A stretch of 57,555 bases of DNA. Source: a virus. The position numbers were made by a program, and so were the translations under genes. The notes beneath the pieces are model-generated. The model worked only from the letters and a program-made list of their open reading frames with translations. It was not told where the DNA came from and searched no databases. Shown here piece after piece: positions 13,301-22,509 of this stretch (positions within the stretch are counted from its first letter, which is position 1; every line of letters starts with the position of its first letter). Where the stretch lies: the IMG/VR virus record IMGVR_UViG_3300044251_000011, positions 1 through 57,555 of that record; one strand, written 5' to 3'.

Positions 13301-13949
13301 GGGCGCTCCAGGTGAAGTGAGGGCTGGCGAGCGCGGAGCGCTGGCCCGGGGTGATGGCGCGCGGCTTCTGCCAGCGCGTGCCGGTGCTGGTGAACAGGTA
13401 GTGGTACAGGATGTGCGGGATCACCACCTGGGTCTTGAGCACCTGGGCGCGGCGTAGCTGGGCGGCCCAGTTGCGGTCCTCGGCTCCGCCGGAGCGCGTG
13501 CGCGCGAAGTCGGCGCGGAGCGCGAGCTGGCGGCGGATCGGGTTGATGTGCGAGATGTCCCGCTCGTACCGGCCGGTGAGGTTGCGCCATTGGGTGAACT
13601 CCAGCGAGTGGTACGCCACGGCCACCGGCGCGCCGTCCGAGTAGCACTGGACCTGAAACCCCACGTAGTCCGGCTCGGTCTCCAGGGCGGCCACGATGCG
13701 ATCCACGTAGTCCGGGCTCACCAGGTCGTCATCGTCCACGAACGAGACGTAATCCGAGGCGGCCGTCTCCACCATCGTCTGGCGGATCTTGGGGAGGGGT
13801 GGACGCCCGTCATTGTGCCAGCCGACCACGCGCACGCGGCCTGCGTACGGGTCGAGCTGGGGCAGGAGCCCGGCCATCAGCCGCTCGAACAGCGGACGGC
13901 GCTCGCCCAGGGTCGGGACGAGGATCGTCCAAGAAGGCGCGGCTGTCAT
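13293..13949 (-). CDS. GT2-family glycosyltransferase
   Basis: 218 residues. TILVPTLGERRPLFERLMAGLLPQL starts the nucleotide fold, and SDYVSFVDDDDLVSPDYVDRIVAAL carries the metal-binding DxD (DDDD). Later GGAEDRNWAAQLRRAQ fits the acceptor-side ED motif. It is the first gene of a five-gene leftward operon. ATG at 13949 has no ribosome site; TACGCT ends 6 nt upstream, so it should be leaderless. Its stop overlaps the next start by 8 nt. Confidence 0.9.
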   Translation of the reverse strand: MTAAPSWTILVPTLGERRPLFERLMAGLLPQLDPYAGRVRVVGWHNDGRPPLPKIRQTMVETAASDYVSFVDDDDLVSPDYVDRIVAALETEPDYVGFQVQCYSDGAPVAVAYHSLEFTQWRNLTGRYERDISHINPIRRQLALRADFARTRSGGAEDRNWAAQLRRAQVLKTQVVIPHILYHYLFTSTGTRWQKPRAITPGQRSALASPHFTWSAHA

Positions 13950-13955
13950 GTCCCC

Positions 13956-13978
13956 AGCGTACCGGATGAGGGGGCATC
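13956..13978 (-). promoter_or_regulatory. Late-type leaderless promoter of the glycosylation operon
   Basis: Minus strand GATGCCCCCT (13969-13978), 7 bp, TACGCT (13956-13961), 6 nt, ATG. No TTGACA. Confidence 0.7.
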
Positions 13979-13997
13979 CCGGCGGGGCGGTCCATGA

Positions 13998-14098
13998 GGG
14001 GACTGGTTACACGACAGAAGCTGTCCGCCCGAGGAATCCACTCACGTGTGTGTACGCATGTGGGGGTAATGCGTTAACAAACATGAGGGATTCCTCGG
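13998..14098. promoter_or_regulatory. Late upstream element, copy A
   Basis: Two blocks are shared with 41202-41296: GGGGACTGGTTACACGACAG and following bases (13998-14019; 19 of 22 identical) and a 39-41-bp core (14041-14081) that contains the inverted repeat ACGCAT-N9-ATGCGT and GTTAAC. The core is flanked by an 11-bp inverted repeat (CCGAGGAATCC 14029-14039, GGATTCCTCGG 14088-14098). It lies about 35 bp upstream of the promoter at 13956. Confidence 0.65.
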
Positions 14099-14133
14099 TT
14101 GGGGTATTGCGACCGTGTACCCGCTCCCCCCGA

Positions 14134-14448
14134 TCAGCCCTCGGAAACCTGAAGATCGTTCGGGTCCGGGTCTTCCTCGGGCGGGTCGGGAAGCGGCTCC
14201 GGGTCGGTCGGGCTGACCATGTAGAGGAGCGTGTCGTATCGGTTCCCCGTGACGTTGGACCCGGCCAGCTTGCCGGGCCAGTCCTGGAGATAGTCGATCA
14301 GCTCCTGGAGCGTGGCGTCCAGTTGCTGGGGCGTGGCCGTGCCAGAGCCGTCTCCCTGGATCTGGACGGAGATGGACATCCCCACGGCCGAGACGTTGAC
14401 CTGGCGCGGCCACGCCTCGATGGGCTGGGGGTTCGGTTCGAGCGGCAT
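14134..14448 (-). CDS. Hypothetical protein at end of tail operon
   Basis: 104 residues, MPLEPNPQPIEAWPRQVNVSAVG..., beta-rich, with a helix (LDATLQELIDYLQDW) and an acidic Pro-rich tail. ATG at 14448 was chosen because GAGGAGGATTC precedes it; a longer frame to 14574 crosses an operator. Probably a minor virion or assembly protein by position; no family recognised. Confidence 0.7.
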   Translation of the reverse strand: MPLEPNPQPIEAWPRQVNVSAVGMSISVQIQGDGSGTATPQQLDATLQELIDYLQDWPGKLAGSNVTGNRYDTLLYMVSPTDPEPLPDPPEEDPDPNDLQVSEG

Positions 14449-14462
14449 GAATCCTCCTCGTG

Positions 14463-14480
14463 TTGACACTCCACAGTCAT
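14463..14480. promoter_or_regulatory. Operator palindrome, just upstream of 14448 start
   Basis: TTGAC-ACTCCACA-GTCAT in the short gap between two tail genes; no -10 follows in either direction. Confidence 0.65.
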
Positions 14481-14495
14481 GATGACGGGTGCCAG

Positions 14496-15176
14496 CTACA
14501 GGGGATAGACCGCGATCTGTCGCCGGTTGAAGCTGGCCGCGTTGCTCGCGTTGCTGGTGGCGAAAGTCAGACACGCGTTGTAGCTCGCGCCCGGGGTGAG
14601 GCCGCTCAGTAGGCCGCTGATGTTGAGCGAGCCCTGGCCCCCCGCTGTGGACGAGAGGTGCACGGCCGCCGTGTTGTTGTTGGCCGTCCGGAACAGCGTG
14701 CCCGAGCCGATGGTGGAGCCGTTGCGGACCTCCCAGTCCAGTTGCGCATAGAACCCCACGGTGGCGTTGCCACCAGCCGAGCGACCGATCACCTGGATCT
14801 TGCCGGACGGCGGCGCGATGAACGCCACGCCGTGGATACCGGTGGTCGTCAAGCTGTTGACGTAGGCCGTGCTCGTCGTGGTCCCGTTCGTGACCGAGCC
14901 GGTGGCCTCCACCGGCTGAGCACTGGCCGCGTTAGAGCCGCCCAGGATCAACAGAGAGCCGCGATAGCTGAGCACCTGGACCACGGAACCCACGGCGAAC
15001 ACAGCGCCGCCCAGGGCGTTGACACCGGGCACGTCCACCCCGGAGAGGTTCAGCGTCACCGTGCCGTCCGTGCCGATGGCGGTCACCGTGCCCACGCGGA
15101 GCTGGAGACCGGGGTCTCCCCCGACCTGGCTCTCCGGGTTGAGCTTGTTCCGCAACTTGGTGTAGTCGATCATCAC
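14496..15176 (-). CDS. Minor tail / baseplate protein
   Basis: 226 residues. The first about 85 residues (LQLRVGTVTAIGTDGTVTLNLSGVDVPGVNAL...VGSVVQVLSYRGSLLILG) have the repeated strand pattern of an OB-like gp5/gpV-N domain of tail hub spikes. The rest is a beta-rich Ser/Thr/Gly/Asn domain that may bind host surface. Start is GTG 15176 (GTGA overlap) or ATG 15173. Confidence 0.8.
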   Translation of the reverse strand: MMIDYTKLRNKLNPESQVGGDPGLQLRVGTVTAIGTDGTVTLNLSGVDVPGVNALGGAVFAVGSVVQVLSYRGSLLILGGSNAASAQPVEATGSVTNGTTTSTAYVNSLTTTGIHGVAFIAPPSGKIQVIGRSAGGNATVGFYAQLDWEVRNGSTIGSGTLFRTANNNTAAVHLSSTAGGQGSLNISGLLSGLTPGASYNACLTFATSNASNAASFNRRQIAVYPL

Positions 15177-16246
15177 AGCTCCCGGACCTGGAGGGTCGTG
15201 TCACCGGCGAGGTCCAGCGTCACGGCATCGACCACCAGCGTGGCACCTCCCACGGCCACCACGTCCCCGGCCGTGATCGTCGGGTCATACGGGCGGACCA
15301 GGGTGTACGTCGCACCAGCACCGACGTTCTTAGCCAGGATGGTGTTCGCGGCGGACTGAGCCTGGCCCACGGTCAGCAACAGCGGGGAGGAGTAGAACTC
15401 GGTCACCCGGCCGTACGGCGAGGTGCCGGGGCCGGTGCCCGCGTAGGTCGGGCTTGACGGGTCACTGTCAATCGCCACGGCCTGGACCGGCGTCACGCCC
15501 TCCTGGCTCTCGCCGCGCGCCACGATCACGTTCGGGGGCCGCGTGTCGTAGTCGGCGGAGAGCGAGGTCAGGAGGTCCAGCGAGTAGGCGCTGGCCGGGT
15601 CCGGCGTGATCGAGCCGACCTGGATGTCCCCGGTCCGGTCGTACCAGGCGACGCGCGAGAACCCGTTCAGCACGTCCAGGAGTTCCGACCACGGGGCCGT
15701 CCCGGTGTCCAGCCCGAAGATCCGGGCCGCGCCCAGCGAGGAGCCCACGAGCGGGACGGCCGGGTTGATGCCGGTCCGGTTCGTGATCACCGTGTTGATC
15801 ATGTTGCCGAGGTCGGTCCCGCTCGGGACGGTCAAGGGCGTCTCGAACCGGTACCGCTCCACGTTGTCCGAGATGTCGATCAGGCCGACCTCCACGGTCC
15901 GCTGATCGGCCTCGATCCGGGTCCGGCTGGACGCGATCTCGTACGTCCCGTATGGCACCGTTGACACTGAACCGTCAAGGAGTTCTAGGCCCAGCTCCAC
16001 CACCAGCCGGGTACCGAACGGGGTCAGGATGTCGCCCGGTCGCGTGGGGAGGAGGGCATCGCCAGCGAACGCCAGGCGGCCGTCCCACCGGCCGTTCCGG
16101 CGCGCGTCCTGGGTGAAGGAGCCGGACACCGGCTCCAGCTCCACGGTCTGGCCGCCGCGCGAGAAGGTGAACCGCGAGAAGCGCCGATACCCCGTGGGGG
16201 TAGCGAGGGCGGCCTGGTGCCTGGCCGAGGCAAACCGGGTGCTCAC
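15173..16246 (-). CDS. Minor tail protein, baseplate hub (DUF5047/Gp37-like)
   Basis: 357 residues. The N-terminus (SGSFTQDARRNGRWDGRLAFAGDALLPTRPGDILTPFGTRLVVELG) followed by VPYGTYEIASSRTRIEADQRTVEVGLIDISDNVERYRFETPLTVPSGT matches the actinophage DUF5047/Gp37-like hub proteins, which sit at the tail tip after the tape measure gene. Overlaps both neighbours by 4 bases. Two operators (15454-15471, 15961-15978) lie inside. Confidence 0.85.
   Translation of the reverse strand: MSTRFASARHQAALATPTGYRRFSRFTFSRGGQTVELEPVSGSFTQDARRNGRWDGRLAFAGDALLPTRPGDILTPFGTRLVVELGLELLDGSVSTVPYGTYEIASSRTRIEADQRTVEVGLIDISDNVERYRFETPLTVPSGTDLGNMINTVITNRTGINPAVPLVGSSLGAARIFGLDTGTAPWSELLDVLNGFSRVAWYDRTGDIQVGSITPDPASAYSLDLLTSLSADYDTRPPNVIVARGESQEGVTPVQAVAIDSDPSSPTYAGTGPGTSPYGRVTEFYSSPLLLTVGQAQSAANTILAKNVGAGATYTLVRPYDPTITAGDVVAVGGATLVVDAVTLDLAGDTTLQVREL
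15454..15471. promoter_or_regulatory. Operator palindrome, intragenic
   Basis: TTGAC-GGGTCACT-GTCAA inside the baseplate hub gene. Confidence 0.7.
15961..15978. promoter_or_regulatory. Operator palindrome, intragenic
   Basis: TTGAC-ACTGAACC-GTCAA inside the baseplate hub gene. Confidence 0.7.
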
Positions 16247-19053
16247 AGGAAGTCCTCCGGGTCGGGGGTGTCCGGCCAGGGCTGGCGGACCATCGTCACC
16301 TGGACCACCTTGGTATTCGCCACCGGGGCGCGGACGGTCCAGCCCGCCGGGGCATACCAGCCCGGCGTCCCGCCGACCGGCGAGAAGTACACCCGGTCGT
16401 TCGCCAGCATGGCCTCCAGCCGGTTGATCGCCGGGAGGCCCACGGCCGCGATGGTCAGCGTCATGTCCTCCCCGGCCAGCGTGGTGGAGACCGAGTGGAG
16501 CCCGCCGTACAGCGGGGTGTTGTCGGTGACCAGCCGGGGGAAGTCGTGCGACCGGTCGGTGGTCACGGCCATCCGGTCGGTCATCGAAGAGAGCCGGTCC
16601 AGCCCATCGTTGTACGTGAAGCTGGGCACGGTGGCGCTGGCGAAGTCCGACACCTTCAGCTCGGGCACCGGGAGCGGGCCGCCGGAGATCGTGCCGTCCA
16701 GCCGGACGAAGTGCACCTCCTTGTAGACGGGGAGGTGAGCGGCGGAGCCGGTGGTCTGAGCGCCGGTGGTCCCAACCCCGGGAGACGCGCTCGCCGTGGA
16801 GCCGCCCGAGTGGTCGTGGCTGGTCGTGGGCGAGTCGCCCAGGTCACCGAACGAGGGGGCCTCGAACGAGCCCGTGGTGGACGCGAGAACGTCGATCGTG
16901 TGGCTGTGGTTGCCGATGTCGTGGCTGTGGCTCGGGGTCGTGTGCGTGTGCGAGCTGGAGCCGCCGGTGGAGTTGATCGAGTCCGGGCCCCGGTCCCGCG
17001 CGAACCAGGTCCGCATGTCCGGCGTGCCACCGGCTCCGTTGCACAAGGTCAGGAGCGGGTCGAGCGCGGCCGTGTCCCCGACGTACAGGCCGATGATCCG
17101 GGTCTGGGTTCCCCCGCCGGTGTTGCGCAGCACCTGCAAGCGCCGGTTCGGCGGCTCCAGGTTGACCGCGTTCGTGTTGCCAGGGCTGACCGAGTTCGTG
17201 TTCCCCGTGCTGGCGCTGGCGATGTTGAGCGGGTGCGTGTGCCGGGGGAGCCAGCGCGGGGTGGAGGAGCCGGTACCCGCCTCCTGGCTGGAGCTGGGGT
17301 TCGAGAGCCCGGTGGCCCCGATCGAGTGGTCGTGGCTCACCCCGTTGTGGCTGTGCGCCGCAACCGAGTGCGTGTGCGTGGCCGCGCCGGAGTTCGTTCC
17401 GCCGTTCCCGGCCGCCGGAGCGCCCTTCAGGTAGCGGCCCGCGCTGTCCGCGTCGTTGGTCCAGCCGGACACGCTCTCGGTGGCGAACCCCAGAATGCCG
17501 GTCGCGTAGTTGGCTTGCGCGCCGTCGCTCTTGATCCAGATGACGGTCCGGGCCGGGGGGTCGTTGTTGGTCGTGCTGGTCCCCGGCGTCGCGCTGGAGG
17601 TGTTGTACGGACCGGCCGAGCCGGAGCCGGACGGCCGCGTGTGCGTGTGCGGCTGGTCGGCCTGGGGCTGGCTCGCGCCGTTGAACCGCGCGCTGGTGGT
17701 CGAGCTGTTGCTGGAGCCGGTGGAGCCCCCGATCGAGTGGCTGTGCGCCGCGATCGAGTGCGCGTGCGAGGGCACCGTGTGCGAGTGGCTGGCCGCTCCC
17801 CCGGTGACGCCGGTCGGCACGCCGGTCCCGCTCGATCCGCGCGGGTAGAACCCGTCCAGCGCGGTCACGCGGGACCAGCCGGACGGGATGCTCCCGGCCG
17901 TTCCCGGCCAGCCCAGGATCATGTCCGCCGGGATCGTGTCGGGCAGCTCCACGAACGTCGAGACGTAACCCTGGTACCGGACCCGGTACGTGATGTCGCA
18001 CGGCTCGGCTGACACTTCACAGTCAACGCCAGGCTGAGGGTCGAGCTGGGGAATCGCCAGGTCCAGGTACGAACCGCTGAGCGCGTCGGCCACCACCGCG
18101 ATCCGCTGGGAGCCGGTGCAATCGTCGCGCCAGACCTCGGCCACCACGTAATCGTTGTCCCACGCCTGGCCGCCCGGGTAGGTCCAGGAGACCCGGTACC
18201 CGCCGAACTCCGGCGTGACCGTGACCAGGGGAGGGGAGGGCGGGGGGACCGTGTTCTGGACGTTGAACGCCAGGGTCTCGGCATACTCGAACGGGTCCGC
18301 TCCCCGGATGGTCGAGCGCACCACGAACGCGGCCGTGTATGCCCCGTCGTCCAGGCCGTTGTCCACGCCGATCTCGGAGGGCGGCGCGCCGGAGCCGCTG
18401 GCCGAGAACACCGTGGCGGCCAGCGCGTCCTTGACCGTGATCGACCAGTTGAGCGCGGGGAGCCCGTCGTACGAGACCGGCCCGAAGTACATCACCGGCT
18501 GGTTCGTGTCGGTGACCGTGCCGCCGGTCTGGTCGTCGCCCGCGTTGTCCTGGACCTCGGGCGAGTAGTCCGGCCGGAACCGGCAGTCCACGTCCACGTA
18601 GCACTCGGCCGTACGGGTCTCGGTGGCGGTCACCATGTCCTCGGTCCAGCCACCCCCGATGTTCAGGTCGGAGAGCGCGCCTACCGTGGCGAGGCCGAAC
18701 GAGACAAGCTGGGTCCAGGGCGTCACCTGGTCCGCGAACACGGCCGTGACCGGGACGGTCTGATAGATGATGTAGTCCGAGGTCCCCCGGCCCAGGTCGA
18801 TGTCCTCGTTAGCCGTCCCGGCGTCGGTCCGGATGCGGATGCGGCCACGCACCTGGTGACGCTGGTACCCGGCGGCCGGGGTGTGCGGCTCCACCCGGAG
18901 ATTCCAGTTGTTGCCGGAGTCCACCGCATTGAAGTCGATGTATGTGGCGTCGGAGTTGTCCGAGGTCACAGCGGCCAGCGTCCCCGAGGGCACAGCCGTA
19001 CCCGCTCCGACCTCGCGTACCGAGACCGGCCGGAGAACGTTGGTTACCGCCAC
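16243..19053 (-). CDS. Tail fibre / receptor-binding protein with repeated collar-type domains (paralogue 1)
   Basis: 936 residues. An N-terminal virion-anchoring part (TSDNSDATYIDFNAV...) is followed by Ig-like stretches (VTVTPEFGGYRVSWTYPGGQAWDNDYVVAEVWRDD). Then come three collar-like repeats: each has an opening such as MILGWPGTAGSIPSGWSRVTALDGFYPRG and a His-rich segment (HSHTVPSHAHSIAAHSHSIG type), typical of trimeric fibre tips that bind metal through HxH. The C-terminal domain resembles that of the next gene. GTG at 19053 follows AGGGGGCATC. Role in host adsorption is inferred. Confidence 0.85.
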   Translation of the reverse strand: MAVTNVLRPVSVREVGAGTAVPSGTLAAVTSDNSDATYIDFNAVDSGNNWNLRVEPHTPAAGYQRHQVRGRIRIRTDAGTANEDIDLGRGTSDYIIYQTVPVTAVFADQVTPWTQLVSFGLATVGALSDLNIGGGWTEDMVTATETRTAECYVDVDCRFRPDYSPEVQDNAGDDQTGGTVTDTNQPVMYFGPVSYDGLPALNWSITVKDALAATVFSASGSGAPPSEIGVDNGLDDGAYTAAFVVRSTIRGADPFEYAETLAFNVQNTVPPPSPPLVTVTPEFGGYRVSWTYPGGQAWDNDYVVAEVWRDDCTGSQRIAVVADALSGSYLDLAIPQLDPQPGVDCEVSAEPCDITYRVRYQGYVSTFVELPDTIPADMILGWPGTAGSIPSGWSRVTALDGFYPRGSSGTGVPTGVTGGAASHSHTVPSHAHSIAAHSHSIGGSTGSSNSSTTSARFNGASQPQADQPHTHTRPSGSGSAGPYNTSSATPGTSTTNNDPPARTVIWIKSDGAQANYATGILGFATESVSGWTNDADSAGRYLKGAPAAGNGGTNSGAATHTHSVAAHSHNGVSHDHSIGATGLSNPSSSQEAGTGSSTPRWLPRHTHPLNIASASTGNTNSVSPGNTNAVNLEPPNRRLQVLRNTGGGTQTRIIGLYVGDTAALDPLLTLCNGAGGTPDMRTWFARDRGPDSINSTGGSSSHTHTTPSHSHDIGNHSHTIDVLASTTGSFEAPSFGDLGDSPTTSHDHSGGSTASASPGVGTTGAQTTGSAAHLPVYKEVHFVRLDGTISGGPLPVPELKVSDFASATVPSFTYNDGLDRLSSMTDRMAVTTDRSHDFPRLVTDNTPLYGGLHSVSTTLAGEDMTLTIAAVGLPAINRLEAMLANDRVYFSPVGGTPGWYAPAGWTVRAPVANTKVVQVTMVRQPWPDTPDPEDFL
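18009..18026. promoter_or_regulatory. Operator palindrome, intragenic
   Basis: CTGAC-ACTTCACA-GTCAA inside fibre gene 1. Confidence 0.7.
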
Positions 19054-19085
19054 GATGCCCCCTCATTCCGAATCATGGTGACAGC

Positions 19086-22000
19086 TCATACTCCCACGTC
19101 GGCCAGTTGGGGAGCGGGCTCGGGGCCGGTGCCGATGAACTTGGCCGTGACCTGGCGGATACGGCCCACCTTGACGATCCGGACCGACTCGGCCACCGGG
19201 GCTGCCCATACCTCGTCCGCGTCGCTCGGGCTGATCAGGACCAGCGGCCGGGACAGCACCGCGTGGAGCGCGGCCAGGTCGGCCTCGTTCTCCACGGCCG
19301 CCGTCATGCTGAGGTTCCGGCCGCCCGGCTCCGCGCTGGTCACGAACCGCGAGCCCATCACGCCGTTGGCGGCCGTGAACGGCCGGTCCCGGTCCCACTC
19401 GAACCGGCCCAGCACCGCGACCCACATCGGGCCGTTCGGCCCCGTGGTGCGGATCAGGTGCTCGGCGTCGGACCAGTCCAGGCAGAACGTCTCGGGGTCC
19501 GGCGGAGGAGTCGGCTCGGCGGTCATCTGGATGAACGCCACCTCCTCGTACGGGGGCTCGGTGGTCGCGTTCGCCAAGGTGCCCGAGGTCGAACTGGCGA
19601 CCGTGGGCGTGGTGCTGTCCGAGTTCGTGGAGGAGTGCGTGTGCGTGCCGGTCGCCACGGTCACGGTGTTGGTCGTGCTGATGTTCGCCGTGGGCGCGGC
19701 GGCCGACCCGATCGCCGTGACGTGCGCGTGGCCGGTCGTCGTGTGGGTGTGCGTCGGGCTGGTGTGGCTGTGCGGGTTGAGCGAGCCGCCAGCCGTCCCG
19801 ATGCTCGCGGTTGCCCCCTTGGGGTACCGGCCGATCAGGTCCGGCGTCCCGGCGGTCCCGTCGCACAGCGCCCAGTTGTCCGGGATCGAGCCGAGCGAGC
19901 CGCGCCAGGCACAGATGATCCCCACGGGGAGGTCCGGCGCGCCGCTGGTGTTCTCCTTCACGCGGAGGTTCCGGTACGGCGGCTCGTCCGGGGTCGTGGT
20001 GCCCGAGTTGCCGGAGCCGCCGCTGGTGAGCGCCGTCGTGCTGGCCGCCGTGACGGCCACCGGGTGCGAGTGCGAGCCGGTCCACAGCGCCGGGTTGGCA
20101 CCGGCGAACAGGCTCTTGTTCGAGACCACCGAGCTGGTGGCCGGGCTCGTGTGCGTGTGGCTGGTGCCGGTGTGGTCGTGCGCGCCGATCGTGTGCGCGT
20201 GAGAGGCCAGCGCGCTGGCGGCCGTCGCTCCCCCGTTCCCGGCGGCGGCGGCCCCCTTGAAGAAGCGGCTGGCCGCGTTCGCGTAGTCGGTCCAGCCTGA
20301 CAGTGAAATGTCAGGAGCGATGACCAGCGCGCCGTCCGGGATGCCGAGGGGCGTCCCGTCCGACTCCATGTAGATCACGTCCAGGCGGGCCGGGTCGTTC
20401 GCGCCGGTGCCGATCGCCGGGGTGTTCGCGCCCGAGACCACGGTGGCGGAGTTGAGCGAGTTCCGGGTGTGCGTGTGGCTGGACAGAATCGCCGTGGTGC
20501 CGGTCGCGCCGTCCGTGCTGACCTGGGTACCCACGGCCGCGCCGCTCGCGCCGGTCATCGTGTGGACGTGGCTCGTGTCGTGGGTGTGGCTCGGCACGGT
20601 GTGCGTGTGGGTGGCCGCGCCGCCGGTCGCCCCGGGCTGGGTCGCGCTGGTCGCCACGCCCTTGGCGTACTTGCCGTCCAGCTCGGTGGTCCGGTCCCAG
20701 CCGTCCGGGATCGAGGCGTTCGTGTCCGGCCACAGGACGATGATCCCGGCCGGGATACCTGGGTCGTAGGTGTCGGACCAGTCCGAGATCCGGAGGTCGC
20801 CGTCCTCGCGGCCGATGGTGCGCGCCCGATAGTACGAACAGCACGGCTCCGGCGCGTGGTCGCACGTGAGGCCGACCCCGGACCGGGGGAGCGTGAAGTC
20901 TACGTACGAGGCGCACTCGTCGGACTCCAGCGGGCCGAGCATCGCCACGGTCACCGTGGAGGTGGGCGAGTAGATGCTGGCCGGACTGTGGACCGTCCAG
21001 GTGTTCGCCTGGCCGTCCTCGAACGAGGTCGTCCCGGAGAGGTGGCCGGAGAAGTCAGGCGACACGATCAGCGGGCCGTCGATGCCGTTGCGGACCTGGA
21101 CCGAGTAGATCCGGCCGGTCCACCGGTTCAGCGGCGTGGGGGTCATGTACGCGCCCACGACGTAGGCGGCCGTGGAGTTGAACAGGGGAGCGGGAGCGCC
21201 GCCCACCAGCGCCTCCCCGATGGCGGCCCAGGCGCTGTCCTCGGTCTCGCGGCTGGCGAACTCCACGCGCCACGCGCCGCCGGAGTCGCTGATCATCCGG
21301 GCTCGCACCTCGGCGTTGCCGAACGGGTCCACCGGGACCAGGACCGTGGAGGTGGCGAACTCCAGCGTGGACGTGCCGTCCGTGCTCCAGCCCAGGATCA
21401 GGCGGCCGTCCTCCTGGAGCGCCAGCCGCCACGCGCGCTGGTTGCCAGCGGTCAGGTAGTGGCTCGCCAGGGTCTCCTCCTGGGTCGGGAGCCAGCCATC
21501 GTCCCGGCCCGCCTTGACCACCACGTCCAGGTCCACCGGCGGGGTACCGCTCGGGGTCGGGGTGTCCGCGTAGGAATCGCCGGTGCCGACCAGCGAGAGG
21601 TATCCGCCCACCGGGCAGTCCACCCGCTGGATCTCGATCCAGCCGACCGAGCCGTCCAGCTCCTCCACGTACGGGGCGCACGCCTCGATCTCGTAGAACG
21701 GCGTGCCGTCCACCACGTCCACCGTGGGGTTGTCGGGCTTGGCTACCGCGCCCACCTGGAGGGTGAACGCCAGCGTCTCCTCGTCCGAGGGGTACGCCGT
21801 GTTCTGGCCGAGCGTGCTCCAGACCTGGAAGTGGGCCACATACGCGCCGTTGTCCAGCGGGGTGGTCTGGCGGTTGATCGCCGTACCCGAGACCACGCCG
21901 GTGTCCCAGACGATCCCGCCATTGAGCGTGACCCAGTACCGGTACTGGCGCGCGTTCAGGTCGTCCAGGTCGATCGAGGCGGCCCGGAGAACCGGCTGGG

Positions 22001-22493
22001 TCGTGTCGCTGATCGTGGTCGTGACGGTGCCGGAGCCGTCCAGGATCTGAGGCGTGAAGGTGGGAGCCTCGCGGCTGTCCACGTCCAGGTACAGCTCCTC
22101 GATCTTGACGCCGGTGGACTGGCCGGTCACATACGTGTAGAGCACGGTGGAGCCGTCCGGCGGCGCGCCGAATCCCCAGGAGCCGGTGACCGTGCTCGGG
22201 GAGGTAGGGAACTGAGCCGCCGCACCGGCGGCCAGCGCGCCCGAGCCGAGGCGGACAGCCCACCAGGCGTCCCCGTCCTCGCCGCGCGCCCGGAGCCGGA
22301 CCTGGTGCCGCCGCTCGCCCACCGGCGGAGAGTCCACCGGCGTGGCGAGGATCAGCGGCGAGCCGGAGCCGCCCCAGGTCGCGTACGTCGCATCGGAGTT
22401 GTCCGACGTGACGCCGTGGAGCGTGCCCGTGCTCGGCGTCCAGCCGACCCCCGAGGAGGTCGAGCTGGGGCGGAGCGTGGTGATCGTGCCCAT
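19086..22493 (-). CDS. Tail fibre / receptor-binding protein with repeated collar-type domains (paralogue 2)
   Basis: 1,135 residues, same layout as the gene at 16243: TSDNSDATYATWG start, Ig-like parts, a LamG-like middle (WRLALQEDGRLILGWSTDGTST), then three collar repeats (IIVLWPDTNASIPDGWDRTTELDGKYAKG; HTHTVPSHTHDTSHVHTM) and a related C-terminal domain. ATG at 22493 follows GGGGAGG. The LamG-like insertion is absent from paralogue 1 and may bind carbohydrate. An operator lies at 20297-20314. Confidence 0.85.
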   Translation of the reverse strand: MGTITTLRPSSTSSGVGWTPSTGTLHGVTSDNSDATYATWGGSGSPLILATPVDSPPVGERRHQVRLRARGEDGDAWWAVRLGSGALAAGAAAQFPTSPSTVTGSWGFGAPPDGSTVLYTYVTGQSTGVKIEELYLDVDSREAPTFTPQILDGSGTVTTTISDTTQPVLRAASIDLDDLNARQYRYWVTLNGGIVWDTGVVSGTAINRQTTPLDNGAYVAHFQVWSTLGQNTAYPSDEETLAFTLQVGAVAKPDNPTVDVVDGTPFYEIEACAPYVEELDGSVGWIEIQRVDCPVGGYLSLVGTGDSYADTPTPSGTPPVDLDVVVKAGRDDGWLPTQEETLASHYLTAGNQRAWRLALQEDGRLILGWSTDGTSTLEFATSTVLVPVDPFGNAEVRARMISDSGGAWRVEFASRETEDSAWAAIGEALVGGAPAPLFNSTAAYVVGAYMTPTPLNRWTGRIYSVQVRNGIDGPLIVSPDFSGHLSGTTSFEDGQANTWTVHSPASIYSPTSTVTVAMLGPLESDECASYVDFTLPRSGVGLTCDHAPEPCCSYYRARTIGREDGDLRISDWSDTYDPGIPAGIIVLWPDTNASIPDGWDRTTELDGKYAKGVATSATQPGATGGAATHTHTVPSHTHDTSHVHTMTGASGAAVGTQVSTDGATGTTAILSSHTHTRNSLNSATVVSGANTPAIGTGANDPARLDVIYMESDGTPLGIPDGALVIAPDISLSGWTDYANAASRFFKGAAAAGNGGATAASALASHAHTIGAHDHTGTSHTHTSPATSSVVSNKSLFAGANPALWTGSHSHPVAVTAASTTALTSGGSGNSGTTTPDEPPYRNLRVKENTSGAPDLPVGIICAWRGSLGSIPDNWALCDGTAGTPDLIGRYPKGATASIGTAGGSLNPHSHTSPTHTHTTTGHAHVTAIGSAAAPTANISTTNTVTVATGTHTHSSTNSDSTTPTVASSTSGTLANATTEPPYEEVAFIQMTAEPTPPPDPETFCLDWSDAEHLIRTTGPNGPMWVAVLGRFEWDRDRPFTAANGVMGSRFVTSAEPGGRNLSMTAAVENEADLAALHAVLSRPLVLISPSDADEVWAAPVAESVRIVKVGRIRQVTAKFIGTGPEPAPQLADVGV
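20297..20314. promoter_or_regulatory. Operator palindrome, intragenic
   Basis: CTGAC-AGTGAAAT-GTCAG, symmetrical outer arms, inside fibre gene 2. Confidence 0.65.
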
Positions 22494-22509
22494 TACTCAG
22501 ACCTCCCCG

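Noticed and set aside
18856-20300. Long plus-strand frames opposite the fibre genes
   Set aside because: Val/Cys/Trp-rich mirror of the His/Thr-rich collar repeats.
16750-20700. Short periodic repeats that could look like a CRISPR array
   Set aside because: They are His/Ser/Thr codon repeats in frame in fibre genes; no constant repeat-spacer spacing and no cas genes.
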